57,587 nt of DNA from Bacteroidales bacterium (GCA_024413595.1 JAKSUC010000018.1:1-57587); one strand, 5' to 3'. Numbered from the stretch's first letter, positions 42,307-51,214 are shown. The notes: generated from the letters alone by a model not told the origin. Made by a program: numbers and translations.

Positions 42307-44094
42307 TTATTGTTTTGAATGTGAGAGATATTGTTTTGCCATATAGCCATGCTTATTATTTACCAAAACTTCTACCCAATAATATCCATCGTTTAATACT
42401 TCTACTTTGGTATTTTTGGGACATTCTAGCAATATTTTACTATCTTTTGCTGCTAATTGTCGTAAATTTAAGCCTGTTTTTGTGTAAACAAATTCTCCTT
42501 TTTTGAATACTTGGTCGGCGGAATTATTTATTTGCTCTGTTTGTTCTTGTTTTATTTGATTATCTAAGTCATTTTTATCTTTAATTTTAAATGCTAAAAA
42601 TGCTAAAATTCCAACAATTAAAACAAAAATGAAAAATGTTCGTCCTGAATGACTTTCTTTTTTTTGAGAATTTGAGGTTCTTTTTTCTGAAAAACCTACT
42701 CCATTTTTAAGATTTTCACGACGAATTTTTTCAGCTAATTGCATTTTTTCGCGAGCTTTTTCTAATTCAAGATCAATCAATACTTCCACTGCTTTAACGT
42801 CAATTCCGTTTTTTTGAGTTTCAATATCAATCATTTTGCGCTCGTTTCTAGTTATTACGCCATCTGAAGCAAATTCTCTAATTTTTGCAGACAACCAATT
42901 TGGAACTGTTTCACTTGTAACTTTGGGTTGGTTGTTAACTTTAATTAATGATAATATTTCGTCACATGATGAATATCTTTCATTAGGTTTCATCATGGTT
43001 GACTTTTCAGCTATTTGACGCAAAGTTAAATTATTAATTCCTAACAATTTACGACGGTCAGGCGCACCTGCCAACCATTCTAATATTATCATTCCTAATG
43101 AATAAATATCAGAACGTTGATCGGCTGAATTGGCATTTGAAATCAATTCTGGTGCTGAATATTTTGGTGTTCCTGCTTGTTTTAAATTGTCTTTTATTCC
43201 ATCAGCAGTGGCTAATCCAAAATCTATAAGTTTTACATTATCACCTTTATATGTTATAAGAATATTTTCGGGTTTTAAATCTCGATGAAAAATTTGTTTT
43301 TTGTGAACATAACTCAATGCTTCAAGTATTTCTGTTAAAACTTTTCTAACAAAATTTGGTTCTTGACGATGTTCAATGTTTATTACTTCTGCTAAAGAAC
43401 GTCCATCAACATATTCCATATAATAAAATGGACCTTCTGAGTCTTCGCCTTTACCATAAACTTGAACAATATTTGCATGATCTAGACTAAAAGCATTATC
43501 AAATTCTTTGTAAAATAAATCTTTATATTGAGAATTATTATTATATTGAGATTTTATACGCTTAATAATCACTTTTTTACGACCAAAATACATTGCGCTA
43601 TAAATGTCACTCATAGCACCAGAAGTGTCAATTTTTTTCACTTCAGAAAACATTCCTTCTGCCGAAGTTGCCGAAATATCTGACATTAAAGTCATTCCTG
43701 ACTGAGTTTGATTTTCTGCAATAAATCCTGAACCTTGATTTTCTGCAATAAATCCTGAACCTTGATTTTCTGCAACAAATCCTGAACCTTGATTTTCTGA
43801 TACAAAACCAGAACCTTGATTTTCTGATACAAAACCAGAACTTTGATTATCTGATACAAAACCAGAACTATTATTAGAAACATAGTCAGGTTCTTGAATT
43901 TCAGGATAATCTACATTTTTTTTGCCTGTTACGTGTGCTATTTCAATTTCGGCACTTTTAATCAAAACTAATAATTCACCAATATTTATACCCATTTCAG
44001 AAGCTTTTTTTCGTAATTCTTCACGACGTGCTTCTGTCATTCCTGCTCTAACATATTGATCTATTAATATTTTTAAATTATCAAGTTCTGCCAT
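42307..44094 (-). CDS. Transmembrane Ser/Thr protein kinase with N-terminal repeat array and C-terminal SH3 domain
   Basis: 595 residues. Order: a helical module (about 2-52), a six-unit 9-residue repeat SSGFVSENQ (76-129), the kinase domain (about 148-390) with Lys178 in KKVIIKRIK, HRDLKPEN (His270-Asp272) and DFG (Asp291), a second copy of the helical module (about 400-445), one membrane helix (about 486-503), and a periplasmic bacterial SH3 domain (FVYTKTGLNLRQLAAKDSK…GYMAKQYL). The glycine loop is atypical (DTSGAMSDIYSA), yet the catalytic residues are intact. SH3 domains of this type often bind cell-wall peptides, so it may sense the envelope. Confidence 0.9.
   Translation of the reverse strand: MAELDNLKILIDQYVRAGMTEARREELRKKASEMGINIGELLVLIKSAEIEIAHVTGKKNVDYPEIQEPDYVSNNSSGFVSDNQSSGFVSENQGSGFVSENQGSGFVAENQGSGFIAENQGSGFIAENQTQSGMTLMSDISATSAEGMFSEVKKIDTSGAMSDIYSAMYFGRKKVIIKRIKSQYNNNSQYKDLFYKEFDNAFSLDHANIVQVYGKGEDSEGPFYYMEYVDGRSLAEVINIEHRQEPNFVRKVLTEILEALSYVHKKQIFHRDLKPENILITYKGDNVKLIDFGLATADGIKDNLKQAGTPKYSAPELISNANSADQRSDIYSLGMIILEWLAGAPDRRKLLGINNLTLRQIAEKSTMMKPNERYSSCDEILSLIKVNNQPKVTSETVPNWLSAKIREFASDGVITRNERKMIDIETQKNGIDVKAVEVLIDLELEKAREKMQLAEKIRRENLKNGVGFSEKRTSNSQKKESHSGRTFFIFVLIVGILAFLAFKIKDKNDLDNQIKQEQTEQINNSADQVFKKGEFVYTKTGLNLRQLAAKDSKILLECPKNTKVEVLNDGYYWVEVLVNNKHGYMAKQYLSHSKQ
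43708..43869 (-). repeat. 27-bp in-frame tandem repeat, six copies, in the kinase gene
   Basis: Encodes six units of (S/G)SGF(V/I)(S/A)(E/D)NQ, residues 76-129. Several units are nearly identical at DNA level, which means recent expansion; copy number may vary between strains. The Ser residues are possible autophosphorylation sites. Confidence 0.9.
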
Positions 44095-44106
44095 AATTTT
44101 TTCTTG

Positions 44107-45045
44107 CTACTTTTTTAAAATAAAATACGTTTGATCTATTTCTGCTCCATTCACAAAAAACGAAACCAAATATTTTCCTGGAGTTAAAATTACTCCATCA
44201 GTATTCCAAATAACTGTTTCTGAAACTTTTTGACCATTGTAACTCACTTTTGATTTTGTAGTATATGCAATAGAATTTCCTTGATAATTAAACAATCCTG
44301 ACTCAGAATTATTTAAAACATTTCCATTTTCGTCATATACTCTAATATATATGGTAACAGATTTTTCTTTTGCATATTTATTTTCGTTTATACTATAATC
44401 AAATTGTATTGAATTAATTTTCTTAGCTTTTTTCACGTCAGGCAATGTTACTTTAACATTTGAGAGTGTCAATTTTGACGCATCATTTTGAATTTGAGTT
44501 AATTCTTCATTTTTTTGACTAATTGTATTTGTCAATTCTGCGTTTTGTTCTTGTAAATTAGAAACTTTTTGAGATAATTGATTTACTTGTTCTTGTAATT
44601 GTACCAATTCTTTTTGTTTGGCTTCTATTGTATTAAGCATCATATTTACAAGTTGTTGAGCAGATGCAGATTTATAGCCTGAATTTTGAAACTTAGTTGC
44701 AATTTCTTGATTTTGACTAATAAAAGATCTTATTTGGTTTATTAATTTATTAAGTTGTGCACTTTGATCTTTTGTTGTGTATCCTTTATATTTTATAACA
44801 CTTCTCAAACTATCAATTGCTAATTCTCTAGCTTTGATGCTATCTTGAATATTTCCAAATTTTGATATGGAATTGTCATAATTTTCGATCATTGCAGATT
44901 TAATACTATCTCTTAAGATATATTCATCTAACAAAGTTTGCAAACTATCAATCTCATATTGACTTCCACCATTAATCATATTACAAGAAAACATTATGGT
45001 AGAAAATATAGATAATAACAAAATATTTAAAATTCTTTTTTTCAT
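44107..45045 (-). CDS. Coiled-coil lipoprotein of the kinase operon
   Basis: 312 residues from the ATG at 45045. Signal peptide with lipobox IMFSC (Cys21), then a long coiled coil (about 25-185: KQKELVQLQEQVNQLSQKVSNLQEQN and more, rich in Gln/Asn/Leu), then a beta-rich domain (LSNVKVTLPDVKKAKKINSIQF…VTIYIRVYDENGNVLNNSESGLF…VSETVIWNTDGVILTPGKYLVSFFVNG) resembling an Ig-like fold. An upstream ATG at 45084 would overlap the previous gene and disrupt the signal peptide. Spacing of 7 bases to the previous gene and 12 to the kinase. Possibly an envelope sensor that reaches the outer membrane. Confidence 0.75.
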   Translation of the reverse strand: MKKRILNILLLSIFSTIMFSCNMINGGSQYEIDSLQTLLDEYILRDSIKSAMIENYDNSISKFGNIQDSIKARELAIDSLRSVIKYKGYTTKDQSAQLNKLINQIRSFISQNQEIATKFQNSGYKSASAQQLVNMMLNTIEAKQKELVQLQEQVNQLSQKVSNLQEQNAELTNTISQKNEELTQIQNDASKLTLSNVKVTLPDVKKAKKINSIQFDYSINENKYAKEKSVTIYIRVYDENGNVLNNSESGLFNYQGNSIAYTTKSKVSYNGQKVSETVIWNTDGVILTPGKYLVSFFVNGAEIDQTYFILKK

Positions 45046-45052
45046 AATAATA

Positions 45053-45724
45053 TTACATTTGAATAAATTCAAAAGAACCATCATCTGATTTTAAAACAAT
45101 TTTTCCAGAACCAGTTCTAAGTAAAGCACCTCTTCCAAATTGAATGTCGTCGGTAAAAGTGTCAACAGTTAAAAAATCAAAAATGCGTTTTTCTAAGTCA
45201 ACAAAAACTCTACGAGATTTGTTAATGGGTATAAAATCACATTTAATATCACATACAAAAAAATATTTTCCTTCTTCACATACAATGTCAGTTACAGAAA
45301 TAAGAATACTTTTATTTTGAAAAATGCCTCCAAAAATTGTTTTAAGTTCATCAGGCTCAATAGGTTTATTTTTCATTCCAATAAACTGACTTTGAGAAAA
45401 ATTATCAGAGGAAGTGTTGTTTGTGTTATTAAAAATAAAAATAGACGAAACAATCAAAACTGTTATAAATAATCCTAAAATAATTATCATAAGTTGTTTT
45501 GACATAGTATTTTTTTTAACTTTATTTTCTTTATTAAATAAAGTACTATTTCCGTAACGCGTTTCTAATTTTACAGCTCTAACCAAAGAATTTAAATCAT
45601 CATCATTAAGTCCTAAATTACGGGCATGACATTGAATTTCAACATATTTAGACGAGCTTATTTCTCCATTAGGTTGAATGTAATTTGCTATTTCGCGTTT
45701 TATACTATCAATAGAATAACTCAT
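45053..45724 (-). CDS. Membrane protein with helical module, first gene of the kinase operon
   Basis: 223 residues. N-terminal about 55 residues (SIKREIANYIQPNGEISSSKYVEIQCHARNLGLNDDDLNSLVRAVKLE) form the same helical module as the kinase ends. A single membrane helix follows (about 77-99), then a small beta-rich domain (ISVTDIVCEEGKYFFVCDIKCDFIPINKSRRVFVDLEKRIFDFLTVD) with no assigned family. The start lies 24 bases downstream of a -7 box. It is divergent from the sigma factor gene. Confidence 0.7.
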   Translation of the reverse strand: MSYSIDSIKREIANYIQPNGEISSSKYVEIQCHARNLGLNDDDLNSLVRAVKLETRYGNSTLFNKENKVKKNTMSKQLMIIILGLFITVLIVSSIFIFNNTNNTSSDNFSQSQFIGMKNKPIEPDELKTIFGGIFQNKSILISVTDIVCEEGKYFFVCDIKCDFIPINKSRRVFVDLEKRIFDFLTVDTFTDDIQFGRGALLRTGSGKIVLKSDDGSFEFIQM

Positions 45725-45747
45725 TTGTTTTTCTGCATTTCAAGATA

Positions 45748-45755
45748 CAAATATA
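45748..45755 (-). promoter_or_regulatory. -7 box TATATTTG for the kinase operon
   Basis: Minus-strand TATATTTG, exact consensus, 23 bases before the ATG at 45724. It forms a divergent pair with the sigma factor promoter at 45828-45835. Confidence 0.55.
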
Positions 45756-45827
45756 ATAATTCAAACGAATTTTTAATAAAAATTATAGGTTTTTTATTTA
45801 AAATTTATTTCTTAAAAAAGTTTAACG

Positions 45828-45835
45828 TATATTTG
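45828..45835 (+). promoter_or_regulatory. -7 box TATATTTG for the sigma factor gene
   Basis: Exact TAnnTTTG, 21 bases before the ATG at 45857. Confidence 0.55.
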
Positions 45836-45856
45836 CATAGAATTCAATTCTAAAAT

Positions 45857-46396
45857 ATGGACGATTTAGAGATTTTACAACTTATAAAAAATGGTGATAA
45901 ATCAGCTTTTGAAATGCTTTTTAAAAAGTATTATCGAATGCTTACATTATTTGCATCAAAATATTTACGTTCTATAGAAGACTCGGAAGAACTTGTTCAA
46001 CAAGTGTTTGTTTCTTTTTGGGAAAAAGCTCAAAATACTGATGTAAATATTTCTTTAAAAGCATATTTATTTCGTTGGACTGCCAATTCTTGTATTAATT
46101 ATCTTAATCATCTAAAAATCAGAGATAAATATGCTAAATTTGCTATTACTGAAATTCAACAACAATTTGATGATAATTATGTGTTTTCAGAACCTGATTT
46201 GTTAGATAATATAAAAAAAGCTGTTGAAAATCTGCCTGCTAAATGTAAAGAAATTTTTTGTAAAAGTCGTTTTGAAAATAAAAAAAATGCTGAAATTGCT
46301 TCGGAATTGGGCATTTCTGAAAAAACTGTTGAAAATCAGATGACTATTGCTCTAAAAAAACTTAGAACTGAATTGTCTGAATATCTTAAAAAATAA
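45857..46396 (+). CDS. ECF-type RNA polymerase sigma factor
   Basis: 179 residues. Region 2 (ILQLIKNGDKSAFEMLFKKYYRMLTLFASKYLRSIEDSEELVQQVFVSFWEKA) and region 4 (LPAKCKEIFCKSRFENKKNAEIASELGISEKTVENQMTIALKKLR) match the sigma-70 family expanded in Bacteroides. Unlike most such genes it is not followed by a FecR-type anti-sigma gene: an ABC exporter follows after 75 bases. It is divergent from the kinase operon, whose promoter it might control (inference). Confidence 0.93.
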   Translation: MDDLEILQLIKNGDKSAFEMLFKKYYRMLTLFASKYLRSIEDSEELVQQVFVSFWEKAQNTDVNISLKAYLFRWTANSCINYLNHLKIRDKYAKFAITEIQQQFDDNYVFSEPDLLDNIKKAVENLPAKCKEIFCKSRFENKKNAEIASELGISEKTVENQMTIALKKLRTELSEYLKK

Positions 46397-46471
46397 CAAA
46401 TCATGTTTTAAATTCAGATTTGTTGAAACTTACCTACTTTATTTTCGTTTATTTCAAAAAAATCCTAAAAT

Positions 46472-48211
46472 ATGCTAAAAACACTATTTTCTCTTGTAGG
46501 TAAATACAAAAAAGCTACAATTTTAACTCCAATAATTGTTTCTTTTGAGGTAATAATCGATGTTTTAATTCCTTATGTTACAGCTTCTTTAATTGATAAA
46601 GGTATTAATATTGGAAATATTCAAAATGTATATTTCTATGGAGCATTAATGGTTTTGATGGCTTTTTTAAGTTTAGGAGCCGGAATTTTGGCTGGTAGAA
46701 ATTCGGCATACGCAAGCACAGGTTTTGCTTTTAATTTAAGATCTGCAATGTATAAAAACATTCAAACTTTTTCGTTTGCCGATATAGACAAATTTTCTAC
46801 TGCAAGTTTAGTTACTAGAATGACTGCCGATACAAGTAATCTTCAACGCACTTTTCAAATGTTAATGAGAATTACTGTTAAAGCTCCATTCACATTGATT
46901 TTTAGTATTATAATGTGTTTTATTATAAATGCTAAATTGAGTATTATTTTCGTTATAGCACTTGCTTTACTTTCTGGATTTTTAATATTTATATTAAAAA
47001 GAGTTAGCAAAATTTTTCAACAAGTATTTCAAAAATATGACGATTTAAATGCAAACATTGAAGAAAATGTTTCTGCAATTCGTGAAGTAAAAGCCTTTGT
47101 AAGAGAAGATTTTGAAAATCAAAAATTTTCAAAAACATCAATTGCTCTCTACAAATTATATGTAAAAGCCGAAAGTTTGATGGCAACAAACGGTCCTTTT
47201 ATGAATATGATTGTTTATGCTTGTATTATAGCACTTTCGTGGTGGGGAGCTAAATTTATTGTTGCTGGACAATTAACTACTGGACAATTAACTTCGCTTT
47301 TGGCTTATATTATGAGTATTTTAGGTTCGTTGATGATGCTAAGTATGGTTTTTGTTAATCTTAGTATGAGTCAAGCTAGTGGAAAACGTGTTACAGAAGT
47401 TTTAAATCATAAACCTGAAATCAAAGAAGATAATGATTGTATAACCGAAATTTCTGACGGAAGTATTTCTTTTAAAAACGTAGATTTTGCATATTCTGGC
47501 AGTACAAATAATTCATTATCAAATATTAATCTAGATATTAAAAGTGGAGAAACAATAGGAATTATTGGTGGAAATGGAAGTGGAAAATCTACACTTGTAA
47601 ACTTAATAAGTAGACTTTATGATGTTTCAAGTGGTGAACTATTGGTTGGCGGAATTAATGTAAAAAAATATAATAAAACTGTTCTTCGTTCAAATGTGGC
47701 AGTTGTTTTACAGAATAATATTCTATTTGCAGGAACAATTTTAGAAAATTTACGCTGGGGAAAATCTGATGCTACAATTGAAGAATGCCAAAAAGCTTGT
47801 AAACTTGCAGCTGCTGATGAATTTATTTTAAATATGCAAGATGGTTATAATTCTATGCTAAATACCAATGCTTCAAATATTTCAGGAGGACAAAAACAAC
47901 GTTTATGTATAGCAAGAGCTTTGCTCAAAAAACCTAAAATTCTTATTTTAGACGATAGTACAAGTGCTTGCGATGCTGTTACCGACAAAAAAATTAGAGA
48001 AGCTTTAAAAAATAACATTCCAAATGTTACAAAACTAATTATAGCACAACGTGTTTCAAGTATTAAAGATTGTAACAAAATTCTTGTTCTTGAAAATGGA
48101 AATATAAGTGGGTTTGATACTCACGATAATTTAATGAAAACCAACAAAATATATTCAGAAATAGCAGAACTTCAAGCAAATGCTGGTGCTGATTTTGACA
48201 AACCTGAATAA
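46472..48211 (+). CDS. ABC exporter half-transporter with degenerate nucleotide site
   Basis: 579 residues: six membrane helices (1-300), then an ATPase domain. Walker A is intact (GGNGSGKST, Lys372) and the signature is NISGGQKQR, but the catalytic Glu after Walker B is Asp (LILDDSTSA, Asp495) and the switch His is Gln (IAQRVSS, Gln526). This combination marks the degenerate partner in heterodimeric exporters of the TM287/288 and BmrCD type. It pairs with the next gene, 22 bases downstream. The exported compound is not evident from sequence. Confidence 0.93.
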   Translation: MLKTLFSLVGKYKKATILTPIIVSFEVIIDVLIPYVTASLIDKGINIGNIQNVYFYGALMVLMAFLSLGAGILAGRNSAYASTGFAFNLRSAMYKNIQTFSFADIDKFSTASLVTRMTADTSNLQRTFQMLMRITVKAPFTLIFSIIMCFIINAKLSIIFVIALALLSGFLIFILKRVSKIFQQVFQKYDDLNANIEENVSAIREVKAFVREDFENQKFSKTSIALYKLYVKAESLMATNGPFMNMIVYACIIALSWWGAKFIVAGQLTTGQLTSLLAYIMSILGSLMMLSMVFVNLSMSQASGKRVTEVLNHKPEIKEDNDCITEISDGSISFKNVDFAYSGSTNNSLSNINLDIKSGETIGIIGGNGSGKSTLVNLISRLYDVSSGELLVGGINVKKYNKTVLRSNVAVVLQNNILFAGTILENLRWGKSDATIEECQKACKLAAADEFILNMQDGYNSMLNTNASNISGGQKQRLCIARALLKKPKILILDDSTSACDAVTDKKIREALKNNIPNVTKLIIAQRVSSIKDCNKILVLENGNISGFDTHDNLMKTNKIYSEIAELQANAGADFDKPE

Positions 48212-48233
48212 ATAACCTAAAATAAATTAGAAA

Positions 48234-50126
48234 ATGAGAAACGCTTTTTATCAACGTCATCCCAAAACTGGCGAAAATACAATTAACAAATCTGCGCTAT
48301 TAAGAATTTTTAAAATGGTTTTTAAAAATTATAAATACGCGTATTTAATTGTAATGGTTTGTATTTTAGTTACTTCGGGCGCATTATTGACTTCTACACT
48401 ATTTACACGACAACTTATTGATAAATATATTGTTCCACTAACTCAAATGGCAAATCCTGAATATTCATCATTATTTCAGGCTCTTTTTAAACTTGCCATA
48501 GTTTTATTTTTTGGTGTGTTGTGTTCATATTTGAATAGTAGAATAATGATTAATGTTACGCAAGGAATGTTGTTAAAATTGCGTAAAATGCTTTTTGAAC
48601 ATATTGAAACACTTCCTCTTAACTTTTTCTACAAAAAAAGTAAAGGCGAAATAATGTCTGCTTTTACAAATGATATTGATACACTTCGACAACTTGTGGG
48701 ACGTTCTGTTCCTGAAGTAGTTGAAACTTTAGTAACAATTATAGCTACATTTTGTAGTATGATTGTATTAAATATTCCATTAACAGGTGTTTCAATTGTA
48801 ATAGCTTGTACAATGGCATTTGCAACAACAAAATTGACAAAAAAATCACGTTCTCATTTTCGTGATCAACAGCAACATTTGGCAAATATGAATGGATATA
48901 TTGAAGAAATGGTTTCTGGTCAAAAGGTTGTAAAAGTTTTTTGCCATGAACAAGAAGCTATAAATAAATTTGAAATTCTTAACGAAAAACTCCGCGAAAG
49001 TGCTTGTAATGCACAACGAATTGGAAGTATAGTTATGCCTGTGAATGCTAATCTTGGAAATTTAGGTTATGTTTTAATTGCTGTGATTGGAGCAACTTTA
49101 GCATTGTGTGGCTGGTCTGAATTAAGTTTAGGAACTTTGGTTGCTTTTTTGTCACTAAACAAAAGTTTTACACATCCAATTGCACGTTTAAGTCACCAAA
49201 TCAACGACATAATAACAGCTTCATCTGGTGCAGAACGTGTATTTAAAATTATGGACGAAGAACCTGAAAAAGATGGTGGAACTACAAAACTTGTTTATGC
49301 AGAACAAAATTCTGATGGTTTTCTTGTTGAAACTGAAAAAAGAACTGGTATTTGGGCTTGGAAAACTTCTGATAATAAATTAGTTAAACTTGAAGGTGGT
49401 ATTGAATTTAAAAACGTTGATTTTAGTTATACAAGCGACACTCAAGTTTTATATAATATTGATTTAAAAGCACATCCTCATCAAAAAATTGCTTTTGTAG
49501 GTGGAACTGGAGCTGGAAAAACAACAATTGCAAATCTTATTAATCGTTTTTATGATATTAATCAAGGTAAAATTTATTATGACGGTTTAGAAATTAATAC
49601 AATTTGTAAATCTGATTTAAGACATAGTATGTCGGTGGTTTTACAAGAAACTCACCTTTTTACAGCATCAGTTCTTGACAATATTAGATATGGAAAATTA
49701 GATGCCACCGATGAAGAATGTATCAATTCTGCAAAATTGATTGGTGCTGATAATTTTATCAAGAGATTACCAGATGGTTACAACACAATTTTAACTGGTG
49801 GTGGTGTTCATTTAAGTCAAGGAGAACGTCAATTGTTGGCTATTGCAAGAGCAACTGTTGCAAATCCTCCAGTTATAATTCTTGACGAAGCAACTTCTTC
49901 GGTTAACACAAGAACAGAATTAATGGTTCAGCAAGCTATGGACAAATTAATGCAAGGACGAACTACTTTTGTTATCGCACACAGACTTTCTACTGTTAGA
50001 AATGCTGATTGTATTAATGTTCTTGAACATGGAAAAATTATTGAACAAGGTACACATCAAGAACTTATAGATAAAAAAGGTAATTATTATAATTTGATAA
50101 AAAGCACCGAAAACACTGATAATTAA
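48234..50126 (+). CDS. ABC exporter half-transporter with consensus catalytic residues
   Basis: 630 residues: six membrane helices with an N-terminal extension (MRNAFYQRHPKTGENTINKS), then an ATPase domain with GGTGAGKTT, LSQGERQLLAIARA, IILDEATSS and IAHRLST. Here Glu and His are intact, while the signature is LSQGE instead of LSGGQ, which is the complementary pattern expected for the active/degenerate pair with the upstream subunit. Convergent with the Rpn gene. Confidence 0.93.
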   Translation: MRNAFYQRHPKTGENTINKSALLRIFKMVFKNYKYAYLIVMVCILVTSGALLTSTLFTRQLIDKYIVPLTQMANPEYSSLFQALFKLAIVLFFGVLCSYLNSRIMINVTQGMLLKLRKMLFEHIETLPLNFFYKKSKGEIMSAFTNDIDTLRQLVGRSVPEVVETLVTIIATFCSMIVLNIPLTGVSIVIACTMAFATTKLTKKSRSHFRDQQQHLANMNGYIEEMVSGQKVVKVFCHEQEAINKFEILNEKLRESACNAQRIGSIVMPVNANLGNLGYVLIAVIGATLALCGWSELSLGTLVAFLSLNKSFTHPIARLSHQINDIITASSGAERVFKIMDEEPEKDGGTTKLVYAEQNSDGFLVETEKRTGIWAWKTSDNKLVKLEGGIEFKNVDFSYTSDTQVLYNIDLKAHPHQKIAFVGGTGAGKTTIANLINRFYDINQGKIYYDGLEINTICKSDLRHSMSVVLQETHLFTASVLDNIRYGKLDATDEECINSAKLIGADNFIKRLPDGYNTILTGGGVHLSQGERQLLAIARATVANPPVIILDEATSSVNTRTELMVQQAMDKLMQGRTTFVIAHRLSTVRNADCINVLEHGKIIEQGTHQELIDKKGNYYNLIKSTENTDN

Positions 50127-50151
50127 AATAATAAACTAAATTTATTATTTT
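50125..50151. terminator. Possible bidirectional terminator overlapping the two stop codons
   Basis: AAAATAATAAA (50125-50135) / TTTATTATTTT (50141-50151), 5-base loop, all A/T, followed by T-rich sequence on the plus strand. It overlaps both the exporter stop and the Rpn stop. Confidence 0.5.
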
Positions 50152-51095
50152 AAATATTCTTTCACTTTTTCTATTGTAATATTTATTAAAGAAGAAATTT
50201 CTTCTTCGGTTTTTCCGATAGAATAAAGAGTTTTTACAAAATTTTTATCTTTCTCAATCAATTGATTATCCTTTTCTATCAATTGATTTTGTTGTTCTCC
50301 AACAATTTCTTTTAAATCTTTGTTTTCGTTTTCAAGATTAATAAAATTTTTCCAAGCATGTTGTTCTAAACTTAAATTACCTTGTAATTGTTTATCACCT
50401 GATGCTTTTTGAAGTGCTTGCATCAAAATTTTATAATCTTCAGAGTCGTCAAAATATTCGTCTATTTCTATTTCATGTTGAGGATTATTTGGATTACATT
50501 CACAAAAAATAGTTAATAATCTGTCTAAATGTGTTTTAACGTTATTTTTTGTGAGTGGAGCTATCACAAATGTGATTTTATGTGTTAAACCTTTAATATA
50601 ATCGTTGTTTTCAGGTACATTTATAACGTTTCCTTGTTGATCAAAAAATACGTTTTCACCTTTCATTACAGAATATTTAAGACCATCTCCAAGTTCGTGT
50701 CCTAAAATATAAATTGAATGTATAGGATATGGATGTTCAATTTCTTTGGTTTTTCCTTTGTATGTTGAAATTATTTCTTTATCACATTTTGTTTTATCCA
50801 TATAAAGAGCGCCAAGATATTCTCTAAAACGCATTATTTCACCACTTTCCAGAGCTTTTTGAACTTCGATATGAATTAATTGCTTTTGATTGTTTTTATC
50901 AAGAATAGTTGCAGTAAAATCTAATTTAAATACATGTTTTCCATCTGGCAAAATTGCTGAATACTCATTATTGTTCATTGAAATATCTTCAATTTTTGTA
51001 TTCAAAATATTACCAATCAAGACTTTTGCTACGCGTGGGTCTTGCATAATGTATTTAAATACGGTGTCGTATATCGGATTAACTACTCTTGCCAT
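50145..51095 (-). CDS. Rpn-family PD-(D/E)XK recombination-promoting nuclease
   Basis: 316 residues from the ATG at 51095: the longer TTG start overlaps the -7 box at 51117-51124 and is rejected. The start ARVVNPIYDTVFKYIMQDPRVAKVLIGNILNTKI is the family hallmark (DxxFKxIM), followed by VFKLDFTATILDKNNQKQLIHIEVQKALESGEIMRFREYLGALY, the D…(E)xQ nuclease core. The C-terminus has a coil with a short repeat (NQLIEKDNQLIEKDK) and ends in a helix-turn-helix-like KTEEEISSLINITIEKVKEYL. Rpn proteins cut DNA and promote RecA-independent recombination. Same family as the fragment at 1-192. Confidence 0.9.
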   Translation of the reverse strand: MARVVNPIYDTVFKYIMQDPRVAKVLIGNILNTKIEDISMNNNEYSAILPDGKHVFKLDFTATILDKNNQKQLIHIEVQKALESGEIMRFREYLGALYMDKTKCDKEIISTYKGKTKEIEHPYPIHSIYILGHELGDGLKYSVMKGENVFFDQQGNVINVPENNDYIKGLTHKITFVIAPLTKNNVKTHLDRLLTIFCECNPNNPQHEIEIDEYFDDSEDYKILMQALQKASGDKQLQGNLSLEQHAWKNFINLENENKDLKEIVGEQQNQLIEKDNQLIEKDKNFVKTLYSIGKTEEEISSLINITIEKVKEYLK

Positions 51096-51116
51096 GTTTT
51101 TAAGAGTTTTGTTTTG

Positions 51117-51148
51117 CAAAATTAGCAATTATTTTGATGATTGACAAT
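51117..51148 (-). promoter_or_regulatory. Promoter for the Rpn gene
   Basis: Minus-strand ATTG (51145-51148), 20 bases, TAATTTTG (51117-51124). Good fit to the -7 and a partial -33 box; 21 bases to the ATG. Confidence 0.5.
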
Positions 51149-51214
51149 AAAAATATTATGATAAAATATTTAGTATCAGTTTTTTTACAATTATAATAAT
51201 ATTATTTTGTAAAA

